The notes beneath the pieces were generated by a model that had not been told where the DNA came from, ran no database searches, and was given only the letters and a program-made list of their open reading frames with translations. Source: CANJDH01 sp964443245 (GTDB lineage: Bacteria; Pseudomonadota; Gammaproteobacteria; Burkholderiales; JAEUOS01). From it: DNA of 42,423 nt. The position numbers were made by a program, and so were the translations under genes. The number at the start of each line of letters is the position of its first letter. Position 1 is the first letter of the stretch. This document shows, in pieces, positions 1 to 7,481 of this stretch. Location: assembly GCA_964443245.1 (NCBI GenBank), contig CAYUEG010000020.1:1-42423 (forward strand), read 5' to 3'.

Positions 1-1471
1 TGGCGGCCGGCTTGTCGTACTTGGAGATCAGGGCGCGGCCGATGCCCGCATCGTTGCTGTAGTAGCGGGTGGCACTGCGACGATACTTCGGCGAGAGAAA
101 CTGCTCGCCATGGTTGATGACGCCGTGCACCAGCACGCGGCTATGCTCATCGCTGCCCGGCATGCCGTATTCCTTGACCCGCAGCACGGTGTAGAAATTG
201 CGCCCGGTAAACACCGCGTCCTTGTTGTAGTTGACGATCTGGGTCACCGTGATGCCGATGCCGCCCGCCACCAGGATCCCCGCGAAGACCATGCCGGTGC
301 GCAGACTCGGGAACTCGGCGGTGGTGCTGGACCTCAGCCGCAGGTAGAGCAAGACGGCGGCAAGCGTCAGCCCGAGTTCGAACTCGTAGTAGGCGGGCAG
401 CAGGAGCGGTGCGAGGATGCCGGTAAGAATGGCTCCCAGAGCGCCTCCCAGCGCGATCATCAGGTAGAAGCGGGTGAGAAACTTGGGCGCCGGCTTCAGA
501 TGTGTGAGCTCACCGTGGCAGAACATGCACACCACGAACAGGCCGGAGAAGAACAGGACAATCTGAAATTTGAGCTCGAACTTCAATTGTGGGGCGATCA
601 GTGTGGCGCCCATGGCAGCCAGCCAGACACCGGTGGCGACCATGAAGGCCTTGCGCTTGTACCAGCCCTGCCCGTCAAAACACAGGATGAAGGTGAGCAG
701 GTAAAGCGCCAGCGGGACTACCCATAGCAACGGGATTGCCGAAATGTTCTGCGTCACGTGGTTCGAGATGCCGAGCAGGAGGATCGAGCCGGTTGCCGAC
801 AGGGCGCACCACATCACCTGGGTGGCAGTGGTCGGCGCGGGGGCGTCCGACTGATCGTCAGCTTGTGCGGCGACAGGGCCGGCCGCGATCGCTGCACGGG
901 CGCTGCGGAAGGCACAGGCCGTGGCCAGCACGACAAACAGGCCATACAGTCCAGACCAGATCCAGGCCTGCTGCTTGACGCCAAGCGTCGGTTCAATCAG
1001 GAACGGGTAGGACAGCAATGCCAGCATCGAGGCAAGGTTGGACAGCGCAAACAGGCGATACGGGCTGGCACCCGGATAGGCGCGCGCATACCAGGTTTGC
1101 ACCATCGGACTGGTGGTGGACAGCATTACATAGGGCAGCCCGATGACCCCGGCCAGAAGAGCGAGGATGCCGAAGATGGGGTTGGCGTCCCCGGCAGGCT
1201 TCCAGAAATCGCCAGCGATGACAGGCAGGACCAGGCAGCTACCGACGAGCAGGGCGGTGTGCAGCCAGGCCTGCTTCTTTGGTTCCAGCTTGCGGGCAAT
1301 CAGGTCCGGGTAGGCGTAGCCAGCCAGAAGGGCGGATTGAAAGAACACCAGGCAGGTGGTCCAGACGCCGGCGGCCCCGCCAAACCACGGCAGGATTTGC
1401 TTGGCAATCATCGGCTGCACCAGGAACAACAGGAAGGCCGAAAGGAAGATGGTGGCAGCGAAAAGAGGCAT
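1..1471 (-). CDS. Membrane-bound spermidine synthase-like protein, C-terminus missing
   Basis: The frame stays open for 490 codons from an ATG at 1471 and runs off the left edge, so the C-terminal part is missing. The visible protein starts MPLFAATIFLSAFLLFLVQP and is a series of hydrophobic helices. The last visible part contains VLVHGVINHGEQ and RYYSNDAGIGRAL. These resemble the strand and loop that open the spermidine synthase-like Rossmann domain in proteins annotated as fused MFS/spermidine synthase. The family usually has an N-terminal transporter-like membrane domain and a C-terminal SAM-dependent aminopropyl- or methyltransferase-like domain; the substrate is generally unknown. No good ribosome binding site precedes the ATG. 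The catalytic acidic residues lie beyond the window, so activity cannot be judged. Family assignment is fairly sure; function is not. Confidence 0.75.
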   Translation of the reverse strand, partial: MPLFAATIFLSAFLLFLVQPMIAKQILPWFGGAAGVWTTCLVFFQSALLAGYAYPDLIARKLEPKKQAWLHTALLVGSCLVLPVIAGDFWKPAGDANPIFGILALLAGVIGLPYVMLSTTSPMVQTWYARAYPGASPYRLFALSNLASMLALLSYPFLIEPTLGVKQQAWIWSGLYGLFVVLATACAFRSARAAIAAGPVAAQADDQSDAPAPTTATQVMWCALSATGSILLLGISNHVTQNISAIPLLWVVPLALYLLTFILCFDGQGWYKRKAFMVATGVWLAAMGATLIAPQLKFELKFQIVLFFSGLFVVCMFCHGELTHLKPAPKFLTRFYLMIALGGALGAILTGILAPLLLPAYYEFELGLTLAAVLLYLRLRSSTTAEFPSLRTGMVFAGILVAGGIGITVTQIVNYNKDAVFTGRNFYTVLRVKEYGMPGSDEHSRVLVHGVINHGEQFLSPKYRRSATRYYSNDAGIGRALISKYDKPAA

Positions 1472-1527
1472 GGCGAGAAGCGGCAGGGGCGATGGACGCG
1501 GGGATTATAGGCAGGGCAATTGGAGGG

Positions 1528-1557
1528 CGATACGCCCGAGCGCAGCCGGGCGTATCG
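1528..1557 (-). terminator. Hairpin downstream of acuI-like gene
   Basis: There is a perfect 11-bp inverted repeat, CGATACGCCCG at 1528-1538 and its complement at 1547-1557, with an 8-base loop. It lies just after the stop of the reductase gene at 1576 and before the next minus-strand gene at 1471. No T-run follows on the minus strand, so it is not a classic intrinsic terminator. It may act as a transcript-stabilising or Rho-assisted 3' hairpin. Confidence 0.45.
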
Positions 1558-1575
1558 GAACCATCGGGTTCTTGA

Positions 1576-2553
1576 TCAGCTGTTGACGTTGACGACAACG
1601 CGGCCGCGAATTTTTCCGGCCATCAAGTCTGCGGCGGTGACGAGCACCTCGTTCAGGCTGATCTCGCGGGTGATGGCATCGAGTTTGGCAGCAACAATAT
1701 TGCAACCCAGTTTGCCCCATGCCTTGATACGCCGTTCTCTTGGTGCCATGACCGAATCAATTCCCGCCAGCGTCACACCGCGCAGGATGAAGGGGGCAAC
1801 CGAGCCCGGCAGATCCATGCCCTGGGCCAGGCCGCATGCGGTGACGACGCCGCCGTAACGCGTCTGGGCGCAGGCGTTGGCGAGCGTGTGCGAGCCGACC
1901 GAATCGACGACGCCGGCCCAGCGTTCCTTTTGCATGGGCTTGCCCGGTGCAGAAAGTTCGTTGCGATCGATCACCTCGGCGGCACCCAGCGATTTGAGAT
2001 AGTCGGCCTCGTTCATGCGGCCGGTGGAGGCAACGACCTTGTAGCCCCATTCAGAGAGGATCGCGATTGCCACGCCGCCGACGCCGCCGGATGCACCGGT
2101 CACGAGGATCTCGCCTTGTTCCTTCCTGACGCCAAGCTCCTCCATGCGCATTACGCACAGCATGGCGGTGTAACCGGCCGTGCCGAGCGCCATCGCCTGC
2201 CTGGTGTTGAACTTGGACGGCAGCGGAATCAGCCAGTCGCCTTTAAGGCGCGCCTTTTGCGCAAGCCCGCCCCAGTGGGTTTCGCCCACGCCATAGCCGT
2301 TGAGCAGCACTTTGTCACCCGCCTTGAAATCGGCATGGCTGGAGGCTTCTACCGTACCGGCAAGGTCGATGCCCGGCACCATCGGCCACTTGCGCACCAC
2401 CGGGCTCTTGTTGGTGATGGCGAGGCCATCCTTGTAGTTCAGCGTCGAGTAATCCACCTTGACGGTGACATCCCCTTCGGGAAGTTGCGCCTCGTCAATC
2501 TCGGTGACAGCGGCGTTGAAGGTATCGCCCTTGGTGAGAAGAATGCCTTTCAT
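1576..2553 (-). CDS. acuI: Acryloyl-CoA reductase (AcuI/YhdH family)
   Basis: This is a 325-residue zinc-independent medium-chain dehydrogenase/reductase of the AcuI/YhdH family. The known role of the family is NADPH-dependent reduction of toxic acryloyl-CoA to propionyl-CoA in the cytoplasm. Seen in the sequence: the N-terminal quinone-reductase-like domain with YSTLNYKDGLAITNKSPVVR and PMVPGIDLAGTV, the glycine-rich cofactor-binding segment VTGASGGVGGVAIAIL around residue 150, and STGR shortly after, consistent with NADPH preference. Length matches the family (about 325-330). The ATG at 2553 is preceded by AAAAGG at good spacing. It follows nei by 69 bp on the same strand and may be co-transcribed with it. 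No propionate or DMSP genes are near, so general acrylate detoxification is an inference. Confidence 0.88.
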   Translation of the reverse strand: MKGILLTKGDTFNAAVTEIDEAQLPEGDVTVKVDYSTLNYKDGLAITNKSPVVRKWPMVPGIDLAGTVEASSHADFKAGDKVLLNGYGVGETHWGGLAQKARLKGDWLIPLPSKFNTRQAMALGTAGYTAMLCVMRMEELGVRKEQGEILVTGASGGVGGVAIAILSEWGYKVVASTGRMNEADYLKSLGAAEVIDRNELSAPGKPMQKERWAGVVDSVGSHTLANACAQTRYGGVVTACGLAQGMDLPGSVAPFILRGVTLAGIDSVMAPRERRIKAWGKLGCNIVAAKLDAITREISLNEVLVTAADLMAGKIRGRVVVNVNS

Positions 2554-2622
2554 GGGTGCCTTTTGAGTGAGGGTGTTTGGTGGAAACCGTTGGTGGGAGC
2601 CATTGCTGGCGTGATGCGCATT

Positions 2623-3510
2623 CTACGCGCCGCCGCGCTTTGCGCCTCCGCCGGGCGACACGCCATGCTTGTGCGCCTCAGGATCCGATGGCTGGCAATG
2701 GTCGCACAGATAAAGGCCGCGACTGCCGGCTTCCATGCGCCGGATCAGGTGGCCGCACCGGTGGCAGGGATCGCCAGCACGGTCGAATACCCAGTGGCGA
2801 TAGCGGCTGTACGGCCATTCCTGTGACTTGAGGCGCTTGGCCAACGCCGGATCGTTGGTGATGCCACGCGTCCGATACGAGCGGCGGATCAGCTTCAGCG
2901 CGGAGCGTGCCAGGGCACGTCTTTTGTCCGGTCCGAGGTCTGCCACGCGCATCTCCGGGTGCAAGTGTGCGTCAAACAGAATGTCGCTGCGCAAGTAGTT
3001 GCCGATGCCGGCCAGAAAACCCTGATCAAGCAGGAGCGCCGCCAGGCTGCGGCGTGCGAAGCGCGGCTGGCTGATTTGCGCGAGCACGTCGTCTAGCGTG
3101 ACGGCCGGGTCGAGGAGTTCGATCCCCAGTTTTGCCAGGTACGGATGCCGCTGCAGCTCGCTCGTTTTCAGTACGTCGATGTCGGACGCGCTATAGAGCA
3201 CGGCCGTGTGGGAAGCCGTCGCGATGGTGAGCCGGGTCTGCAAATGGGTAGAAGGCGCGGGTCCCTTGAACACGGCCCATTCGCCATACAACTGGTTGTG
3301 CGAGTAGATCGTGATACCGCCTGCGAAGTGGGTCAGCATCGCTTTGCCGCGTGCCTCGATGGCTTCGATCCTGCGTCCTGTCAGGCGGCGCCCGGCAATT
3401 TGCAGCTCGGGGAATTTTTCCGCTGAAAAGCGTACCAGGGTTGCCTGTTGACCCGCGAGGACCTGCGCCAGCCGGTCTGCCGCACGGCGGATTTCGGGGC
3501 CCTCGGGCAT
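2623..3510 (-). CDS. nei: Endonuclease VIII-like DNA glycosylase/AP lyase
   Basis: This is a 295-residue Fpg/Nei-family base-excision repair enzyme that removes oxidised bases and nicks at the abasic site. The start MPEGPEIRRAADRL supplies the catalytic Pro2 and Glu3 after Met removal. The following IEARGKAMLTHF and YSHNQLYGEW segments are closer to E. coli Nei than to MutM. The C-terminal zinc finger is visible as CHRCGHLIRRMEAGSRGLYLCDHCQ-type spacing (two CxxC pairs), followed by a short basic/glycine tail. The ATG at 3510 was chosen because the MPEGPE motif must be N-terminal. Its start overlaps the stop of the DUF3429 gene by one base (TGATG), so the two genes are probably translationally coupled. 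Confidence 0.92.
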   Translation of the reverse strand: MPEGPEIRRAADRLAQVLAGQQATLVRFSAEKFPELQIAGRRLTGRRIEAIEARGKAMLTHFAGGITIYSHNQLYGEWAVFKGPAPSTHLQTRLTIATASHTAVLYSASDIDVLKTSELQRHPYLAKLGIELLDPAVTLDDVLAQISQPRFARRSLAALLLDQGFLAGIGNYLRSDILFDAHLHPEMRVADLGPDKRRALARSALKLIRRSYRTRGITNDPALAKRLKSQEWPYSRYRHWVFDRAGDPCHRCGHLIRRMEAGSRGLYLCDHCQPSDPEAHKHGVSPGGGAKRGGA

Positions 3511-3980
3511 CAGTGCCCTGCGTGGCCGGCGAGTACCAGACCGGCGATGCCCAGTGAAAGCACGGCACCTGCCGTCAGCAGGCTGCGCAGGCGCATGTAC
3601 CAGGGTGGAAGCGCATGGCGTCGTGCGAAGCGCCAGTCCATCAGCCAGCAGACCAGAAAAAGGAGCGCCAGCAGATAGCAGCCGGCATATTGCGGCAGTT
3701 GCAGGGCGACCCAGGCGATCAGGGCCGGACAGACACTCCACCCCATCGCGGACCACTGCTCGCTGGCTGGCAGGTTCGCTTCGCGAACGATGAGCCCCCA
3801 CTGCAATGCACCGACAAATGACGCAATCAGGGCGCCGTATTGCACCAGCCAGCCCAGAAAGTAGGAGAGGTTAGGCTCCGGAAAGAGGACGATCCCGATC
3901 GCAAGGAATGCGAAGGGCACAAGCCCGCCAACACCGAGAATCAGCGCGGGGGCAGGAATGGTGGATTCTGAACGTGGCAT
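3510..3980 (-). CDS. DUF3429 family membrane protein
   Basis: This 156-residue inner-membrane protein has about five hydrophobic segments. It starts MPRSESTIPAPALILGVGGL and contains NLSYFLGWLVQYGALIASFVGALQWG, the pattern of the DUF3429 family found across Proteobacteria. The biochemical function is unknown. Longer upstream extensions of the frame read antisense through the BKACE gene and are implausible, so the ATG at 3980 is preferred. It is the first gene of a likely DUF3429-nei pair and is divergent from the BKACE gene. A link to DNA repair is suggested only by the overlap with nei. Confidence 0.8.
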   Translation of the reverse strand: MPRSESTIPAPALILGVGGLVPFAFLAIGIVLFPEPNLSYFLGWLVQYGALIASFVGALQWGLIVREANLPASEQWSAMGWSVCPALIAWVALQLPQYAGCYLLALLFLVCWLMDWRFARRHALPPWYMRLRSLLTAGAVLSLGIAGLVLAGHAGH

Positions 3981-4009
3981 GCAATTTCCCGGTTTTCCCT
4001 CTCGCCTGG

Positions 4010-4048
4010 CGAATTGTAATCGGTGAACTTTCGGGCGTTTACAATTCG
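4010..4048. promoter_or_regulatory. Inverted repeat in divergent promoter region
   Basis: Two perfect 10-bp arms, CGAATTGTAA at 4010-4019 and TTACAATTCG at 4039-4048, are separated by 19 bp. They lie inside the 88-bp region between divergent genes starting at 3980 and 4069. Each arm contains the hexamer TACAAT (plus strand 4040-4045; minus strand reading 4018 to 4013). The arms could therefore be the -10 boxes of two divergent promoters, or an operator for a dimeric regulator, or both. No strong -35 box was found at 17 bp for either. Confidence 0.5.
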
Positions 4049-4068
4049 TCGTTTCACAAGGGGGCAAC

Positions 4069-5007
4069 ATGGCTCTTCGCCAGAATCGCAAAGTCATCAT
4101 CACCTGCGCCGTGACGGGTGCCATCCATACGCCGACCATGTCGCCGCATCTGCCGATCACGCCCAAGGAGATTGCCGATGCGGCGGTCGGTGCGGCCGAG
4201 GCAGGGGCGGCGATCGTACACCTGCACGCGCGAGATCCGGTCGATGGCCGACCGACGCAGGATCCCAAGTACTTCCGGGAATTTGCCCCCGATATCGCCA
4301 GCCGCTCCGACGTGGTGATCAACTTCACCACCGGCGGCGCTCCGACCATGACGATCGAGGAGCGGCTGCAGCCTGCCCTGCAATTGAAGCCCGAGGTTGC
4401 CTCGCTCAACATGGGCTCGATGAATTTCGGCATGTATCCGATGCTGTCGCGCTACAAAAACTGGAAGCACGATTGGGAAGTTCCGTATCTGGCCGGTTCG
4501 GACGAGCGCATCTTCAAGAACACGTTCAAGGACATTCAGTACATCCTCGAGTCGTGTGCGGAGAACCATACGCGCTTCGAGATCGAGTGCTATGACATCG
4601 GCCACCTCTACACTGCAGCCCATTTTCTGGAACGCCAGATCGTCAAGCCTCCCCTCTTTATCCAGTCGGTGTTCGGGTTGCTGGGCGGTATCGGACCGCA
4701 CCCGGAGGATGTGATGCAGATGAAACGCACGGCGGATCGCCTCTTTGGCAATGACTATGTCTGGTCGGTACTCGGCGCCGGACGCAACCAGATGCCGCTG
4801 ATCACCATGTCGGCCATCATGGGTGGCAATTGCCGCGTCGGCATCGAAGACTCGTTGTGGGACGGACCGGGCACCCTGGCAAAGACCAATGCCGATCAGG
4901 TCAGGCGCATTCGTACCATTCTGGAGGCCTTGTCACTCGAGGTGGCGACGCCGGACGAAGCGCGTGACATCCTGAAGCTCAAGGGCAAGAACAACGTCGG
5001 ATTCTGA
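4069..5007 (+). CDS. BKACE-family beta-keto acid cleavage enzyme (DUF849)
   Basis: This 312-residue protein belongs to the BKACE family (formerly DUF849), whose founding member is the 3-keto-5-aminohexanoate cleavage enzyme Kce. These zinc TIM-barrel enzymes condense a beta-keto acid with acetyl-CoA to give acetoacetate and a CoA ester. Seen here: VIITCAVTGAIHTPTMSPHLP near the N-terminus, zinc-ligand motif HLHARD with His51 and His53, and the later segments NFTTGG, EIECYD and GGNCRVGIEDSLW, which are typical of the family. Length is normal. An AGGGGGC-like ribosome site precedes the ATG. No lysine-fermentation or carnitine genes are adjacent, so the substrate cannot be assigned. It is divergent from DUF3429-nei and has its own promoter region. 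Confidence 0.87.
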   Translation: MALRQNRKVIITCAVTGAIHTPTMSPHLPITPKEIADAAVGAAEAGAAIVHLHARDPVDGRPTQDPKYFREFAPDIASRSDVVINFTTGGAPTMTIEERLQPALQLKPEVASLNMGSMNFGMYPMLSRYKNWKHDWEVPYLAGSDERIFKNTFKDIQYILESCAENHTRFEIECYDIGHLYTAAHFLERQIVKPPLFIQSVFGLLGGIGPHPEDVMQMKRTADRLFGNDYVWSVLGAGRNQMPLITMSAIMGGNCRVGIEDSLWDGPGTLAKTNADQVRRIRTILEALSLEVATPDEARDILKLKGKNNVGF

Positions 5008-5040
5008 TGCCTTGCAGGCGCGGGTCGGCGGCCGGTTTGC

Positions 5041-5607
5041 TCAGCGCCGCCGCCGTGACGGACCTGTTGCAAACAGGGTGACGGTCCCCATCATCATCAA
5101 GGCAAATCCGGCGAGCACATTGATGATGTCGGCACGTCGCATGTTTGCGCGGACCACCAGCGTGGCCCGCTGCAATGCGATTGCAGGGGGAGCGGCCTCG
5201 GACAAGAGGATGCTGTACAGCCCTGGCGCTTCCAGTTTTGACCGCAGCAAGGTGAGGGTTGCCAGGCGCGGCTCGCTGTTCTGCCCCGAGGCTGCCAACG
5301 TCATGTTGGACTGCGCGGTGATCGAGGATCCCAGTATCAGGTGGGTCAGGTAGCGATTCTCGACTGGACCGGACCCTTGCTGGTAGACATATTCGGCTTC
5401 GAGCAAGACGGCCACGGGGCTTTGCTCCGGTTTCAGATTGACGATCAGGGGAGCATAGCTTTGGGCGGTCGTGGCGGGCCCCGATCGCAGCAGCGGCACG
5501 CGGGCGATTTCATTGCCACCAAAGAATTCGGCGTGCAGCAAATTCAGTGGCGCCGCTACTGAACCCGCAAGAAGCAGCAGCGCTCCGGCCCAGCGGAGCG
5601 GCGTCAA
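5041..5607 (-). CDS. Exported or membrane-anchored protein of unknown function
   Basis: I do not recognise this 188-residue protein. The proposed start is TTG at 5607, which overlaps the aminotransferase-like stop as TTGA; GGGGA lies about 6 bases upstream. A longer start at 5697 would lie deep inside the upstream gene and would destroy the signal-like N-terminus. With the TTG start, residues 3-22 (PLRWAGALLLLAGSVAAP) resemble a signal sequence. A soluble middle region of about 130 residues with beta-rich character follows. Near residues 165-182 is a hydrophobic helix (NVLAGFALMMMGTVTLFA), then a TGPSRRRR tail. This predicts an extracytoplasmic domain held by a C-terminal anchor. The overlap implies coupled expression with the aminotransferase homologue. 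Confidence 0.6.
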   Translation of the reverse strand: MTPLRWAGALLLLAGSVAAPLNLLHAEFFGGNEIARVPLLRSGPATTAQSYAPLIVNLKPEQSPVAVLLEAEYVYQQGSGPVENRYLTHLILGSSITAQSNMTLAASGQNSEPRLATLTLLRSKLEAPGLYSILLSEAAPPAIALQRATLVVRANMRRADIINVLAGFALMMMGTVTLFATGPSRRRR

Positions 5608-6890
5608 TTGACATCCCCGATTCCGGACAGCACCACGCGCGCCTGCTCGATGGTGAAATCGATGTCGGCATCGGTATGGCTTGCACCCACTTGCCACAGT
5701 CCACCGGGTAGCACGCGCACCCCGTGTCTGAGCATGGCGCGCCGGAATGCGCCGTAGCGGCGGCTTTCGGCGTGTGGCATGTCAATCAATGGAGGGGTAT
5801 CGGCGGACTCGCCGATTGCAAGCCAGAATACCGGCCCCGGGCCACGGGCCAGCAGGGGAACGCCCATTTCCCGACCAATGGCTTGCAGGCCTTGCATCAG
5901 GTTGTGGCCGCGATCGTGCAGCTTCTGATGGAAAGCGTGGCCATTGAGTCGCAAGCGGCCGAGCACGGCCAGACCGGCCGCGATGCCGATGCTGTTGCCG
6001 TTAAACGTGCCGGAGTGACCCACCGCGCGCGAAACCAGTAGCTCCATCAACTTGGCTTTTCCCGCCAGGGCACAGATGGGTGCACCATTTCCCAGCGCCT
6101 GGCTGCAGATCACCAGATCGGGTGTGAGGTTGCCGACCAACAGATACTTGCCGATGGAGCCCTGAAAGTGGAGACGCAGGCCAATGGCGGAGTCGTTCAG
6201 GATCAGCAGCGACTGGTTCTCGTTGGCAAGCCGCCGCAGGAGTGAAGCGAAGCCGGGTGCGATTTCGTGACAGCCGTTCTGCACCATGACTGTTTCAAAC
6301 AGGATCGCCGCCAGATCCGGGCCGTGCTCGGCCACTGCTTGAATGAGGGCATTCTCATCGTTCCATGGCAGAACGACCGATCGCCCCAATGGCTGGCTGC
6401 CATGATATTGCCCGGCAAAGCGGAGGATGGTTTCCCGCGAGGTCGCGGTTCGAGCAATCTTGAGCGCTGTCTGCACTGCGCCGGTGCCATTGCTCTGGAA
6501 GCGAACGGCGTCCATGCCGGGCATGGCGGCGCATAGTTCCTCGGCAAGCTGGATCTCGCGGCTATGGGTGGCGGCGATCTGGATTCCGAGTTCAAGTTGC
6601 GCCGAGATGGCGGCGTTGACATCGGGATCGGCATGGCCCAGTAGGACGGTGCCCAGCCCGCACACATAGTCGAGATACTTGCGGTTTGACACATCCCAGA
6701 CATGTGCTCCGCGCGCGCGCGCCACTACCAGTGCATCCGGACCCTCGGCCAGACGCCAGTTTGCCGAAACGCCGCCTGGCATGATTTGCAGTGCGCGTTG
6801 GCGCCAGGATTCGCCCGGCGAATCCTCCCCTTCATCGACTGCCTCAAAGACCGGCGCGAGGGACTGGGTGTTATTGAGCGCTCGGTTCAA
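5604..6890 (-). CDS. Class III aminotransferase homologue with degenerate active site
   Basis: This 428-residue protein is clearly homologous to fold-type I class III aminotransferases, closest in look to glutamate-1-semialdehyde aminomutase: IMPGGVSAN near residue 37, YLDYVCGLGTVLLGHADPDV (72-91), NGTGAVQTALKIAR (134-147), FAGQYHG (158-164) and HSGTFNGNSIGIAAGLAVL (292-310). Key catalytic positions are changed. The family motif LIxDEVxTGFR reads LILNDSAIGLR (229-239), so the aspartate that pairs with the PLP ring nitrogen is Asn232. PDLxxxGKxIGGGxP reads PDLVICSQALGNGAP, so the Schiff-base lysine is Gln264 (CAG, complement of 6099-6101). It is therefore probably not a normal PLP enzyme. The start is TTG at 6890; no in-frame ATG or GTG lies near it. 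Its stop overlaps the next gene's start. Confidence 0.8.
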   Translation of the reverse strand: MNRALNNTQSLAPVFEAVDEGEDSPGESWRQRALQIMPGGVSANWRLAEGPDALVVARARGAHVWDVSNRKYLDYVCGLGTVLLGHADPDVNAAISAQLELGIQIAATHSREIQLAEELCAAMPGMDAVRFQSNGTGAVQTALKIARTATSRETILRFAGQYHGSQPLGRSVVLPWNDENALIQAVAEHGPDLAAILFETVMVQNGCHEIAPGFASLLRRLANENQSLLILNDSAIGLRLHFQGSIGKYLLVGNLTPDLVICSQALGNGAPICALAGKAKLMELLVSRAVGHSGTFNGNSIGIAAGLAVLGRLRLNGHAFHQKLHDRGHNLMQGLQAIGREMGVPLLARGPGPVFWLAIGESADTPPLIDMPHAESRRYGAFRRAMLRHGVRVLPGGLWQVGASHTDADIDFTIEQARVVLSGIGDVN

Positions 6891-6957
6891 GATAGTGGCC
6901 TAACTCAATGATTTTTCGAAAGCTTTAGGTGGACTTAAGTGTTCCGATTCAAGCCGG

Positions 6958-6986
6958 AGTGTACGGCTTCGTGCCGGGACTGACAA
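6958..6986 (-). promoter_or_regulatory. Candidate sigma70 promoter for the aminotransferase homologue
   Basis: On the minus strand TTGTCA (complement of 6981-6986) is followed after exactly 17 bp by TACACT (complement of 6958-6963). Transcription would start near 6951, about 60 bases before the TTG start at 6890. The rest of the 330-bp gap up to rpsP holds the divergent rpsP promoter and its leader. Confidence 0.45.
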
Positions 6987-7024
6987 ACAGTTCCCGACCG
7001 GCGGCGGCACGGACTTTCCTGCGC

Positions 7025-7054
7025 TTGTCAGAACTACAGGAAAATGGTTATAAT
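7025..7054 (+). promoter_or_regulatory. Sigma70 promoter of the rpsP operon
   Basis: TTGTCA at 7025-7030 and a consensus TATAAT at 7049-7054 are separated by 18 bp. The start point would be near 7061, giving a leader of about 160 bases before rpsP. The leader contains no ORF I can support. It has only a weak hairpin followed by five T near 7115-7146. Confidence 0.75.
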
Positions 7055-7220
7055 TCAAAGCTTTCCAGAATTTCTGGTAAAAATTTTCCGGCCAAGCCGC
7101 GCGGGGTATCTAAAGGCAGCAACCGCAGCGCCGTTTGCCGGTTTTTCACCGCAAGTCAATGCACCAGTGTCGATGCAGAGGCCGGCGGGACGCACGAAAG
7201 TTAGAAGAGGGTATTGAACA

Positions 7221-7481
7221 ATGGTCAGCATTCGCATGGCTCGTGGCGGCGCCAAAGGCCGTCCGTTTTACAACATTGTGGCAACTGACTCGCGCAATCG
7301 CCGCGATGGCCGGTTTATCGAGCGTGTCGGTTTTTACAACCCGATTGCGAACGATACAGAAGAAGGCCTGCGCATTGATATGGCGCGTGTCAATCACTGG
7401 ACTGGTGTCGGCGCTCAGGTGTCGCCATCGGTTTCCCGTCTGATCAAGCAGTTTGCCAAGAAAGCGCCCGCTGCAGCCTGA
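7221..7481 (+). CDS. rpsP: 30S ribosomal protein S16
   Basis: This is an 86-residue S16 protein, a component of the 30S subunit body needed for assembly. The characteristic IRMARGGAKGRPFYNIVATD and RDGRFIERVGFYNP segments are present, and the length is standard. The ATG at 7221 is preceded by AGAGGG. It is the first gene of the rpsP-rimM-trmD-rplS operon, driven by the strong promoter at 7025-7054. The next frame, rimM, starts inside its 3' end if the TTG at 7453 is used. Confidence 0.97.
   Translation: MVSIRMARGGAKGRPFYNIVATDSRNRRDGRFIERVGFYNPIANDTEEGLRIDMARVNHWTGVGAQVSPSVSRLIKQFAKKAPAAA

Noticed and set aside
110..1510. Plus-strand open frames over the first 1.5 kb
   Set aside because: They are charged, Gln/Gly-rich shadows of the minus-strand membrane protein, which shows clear transmembrane helices and a spermidine synthase-like motif.
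1888..2826. 312-residue plus-strand open frame
   Set aside because: It spans the acuI-nei junction antisense and carries no motifs.
5604..6890. Calling this gene hemL
   Set aside because: Overall similarity fits, but the catalytic lysine and PLP aspartate are missing, so the enzyme name would be misleading.
7115..7146. GGCA/TGCC hairpin with five T in the rpsP leader as an attenuator
   Set aside because: The stem needs a bulge and has only seven pairs; too weak to call.
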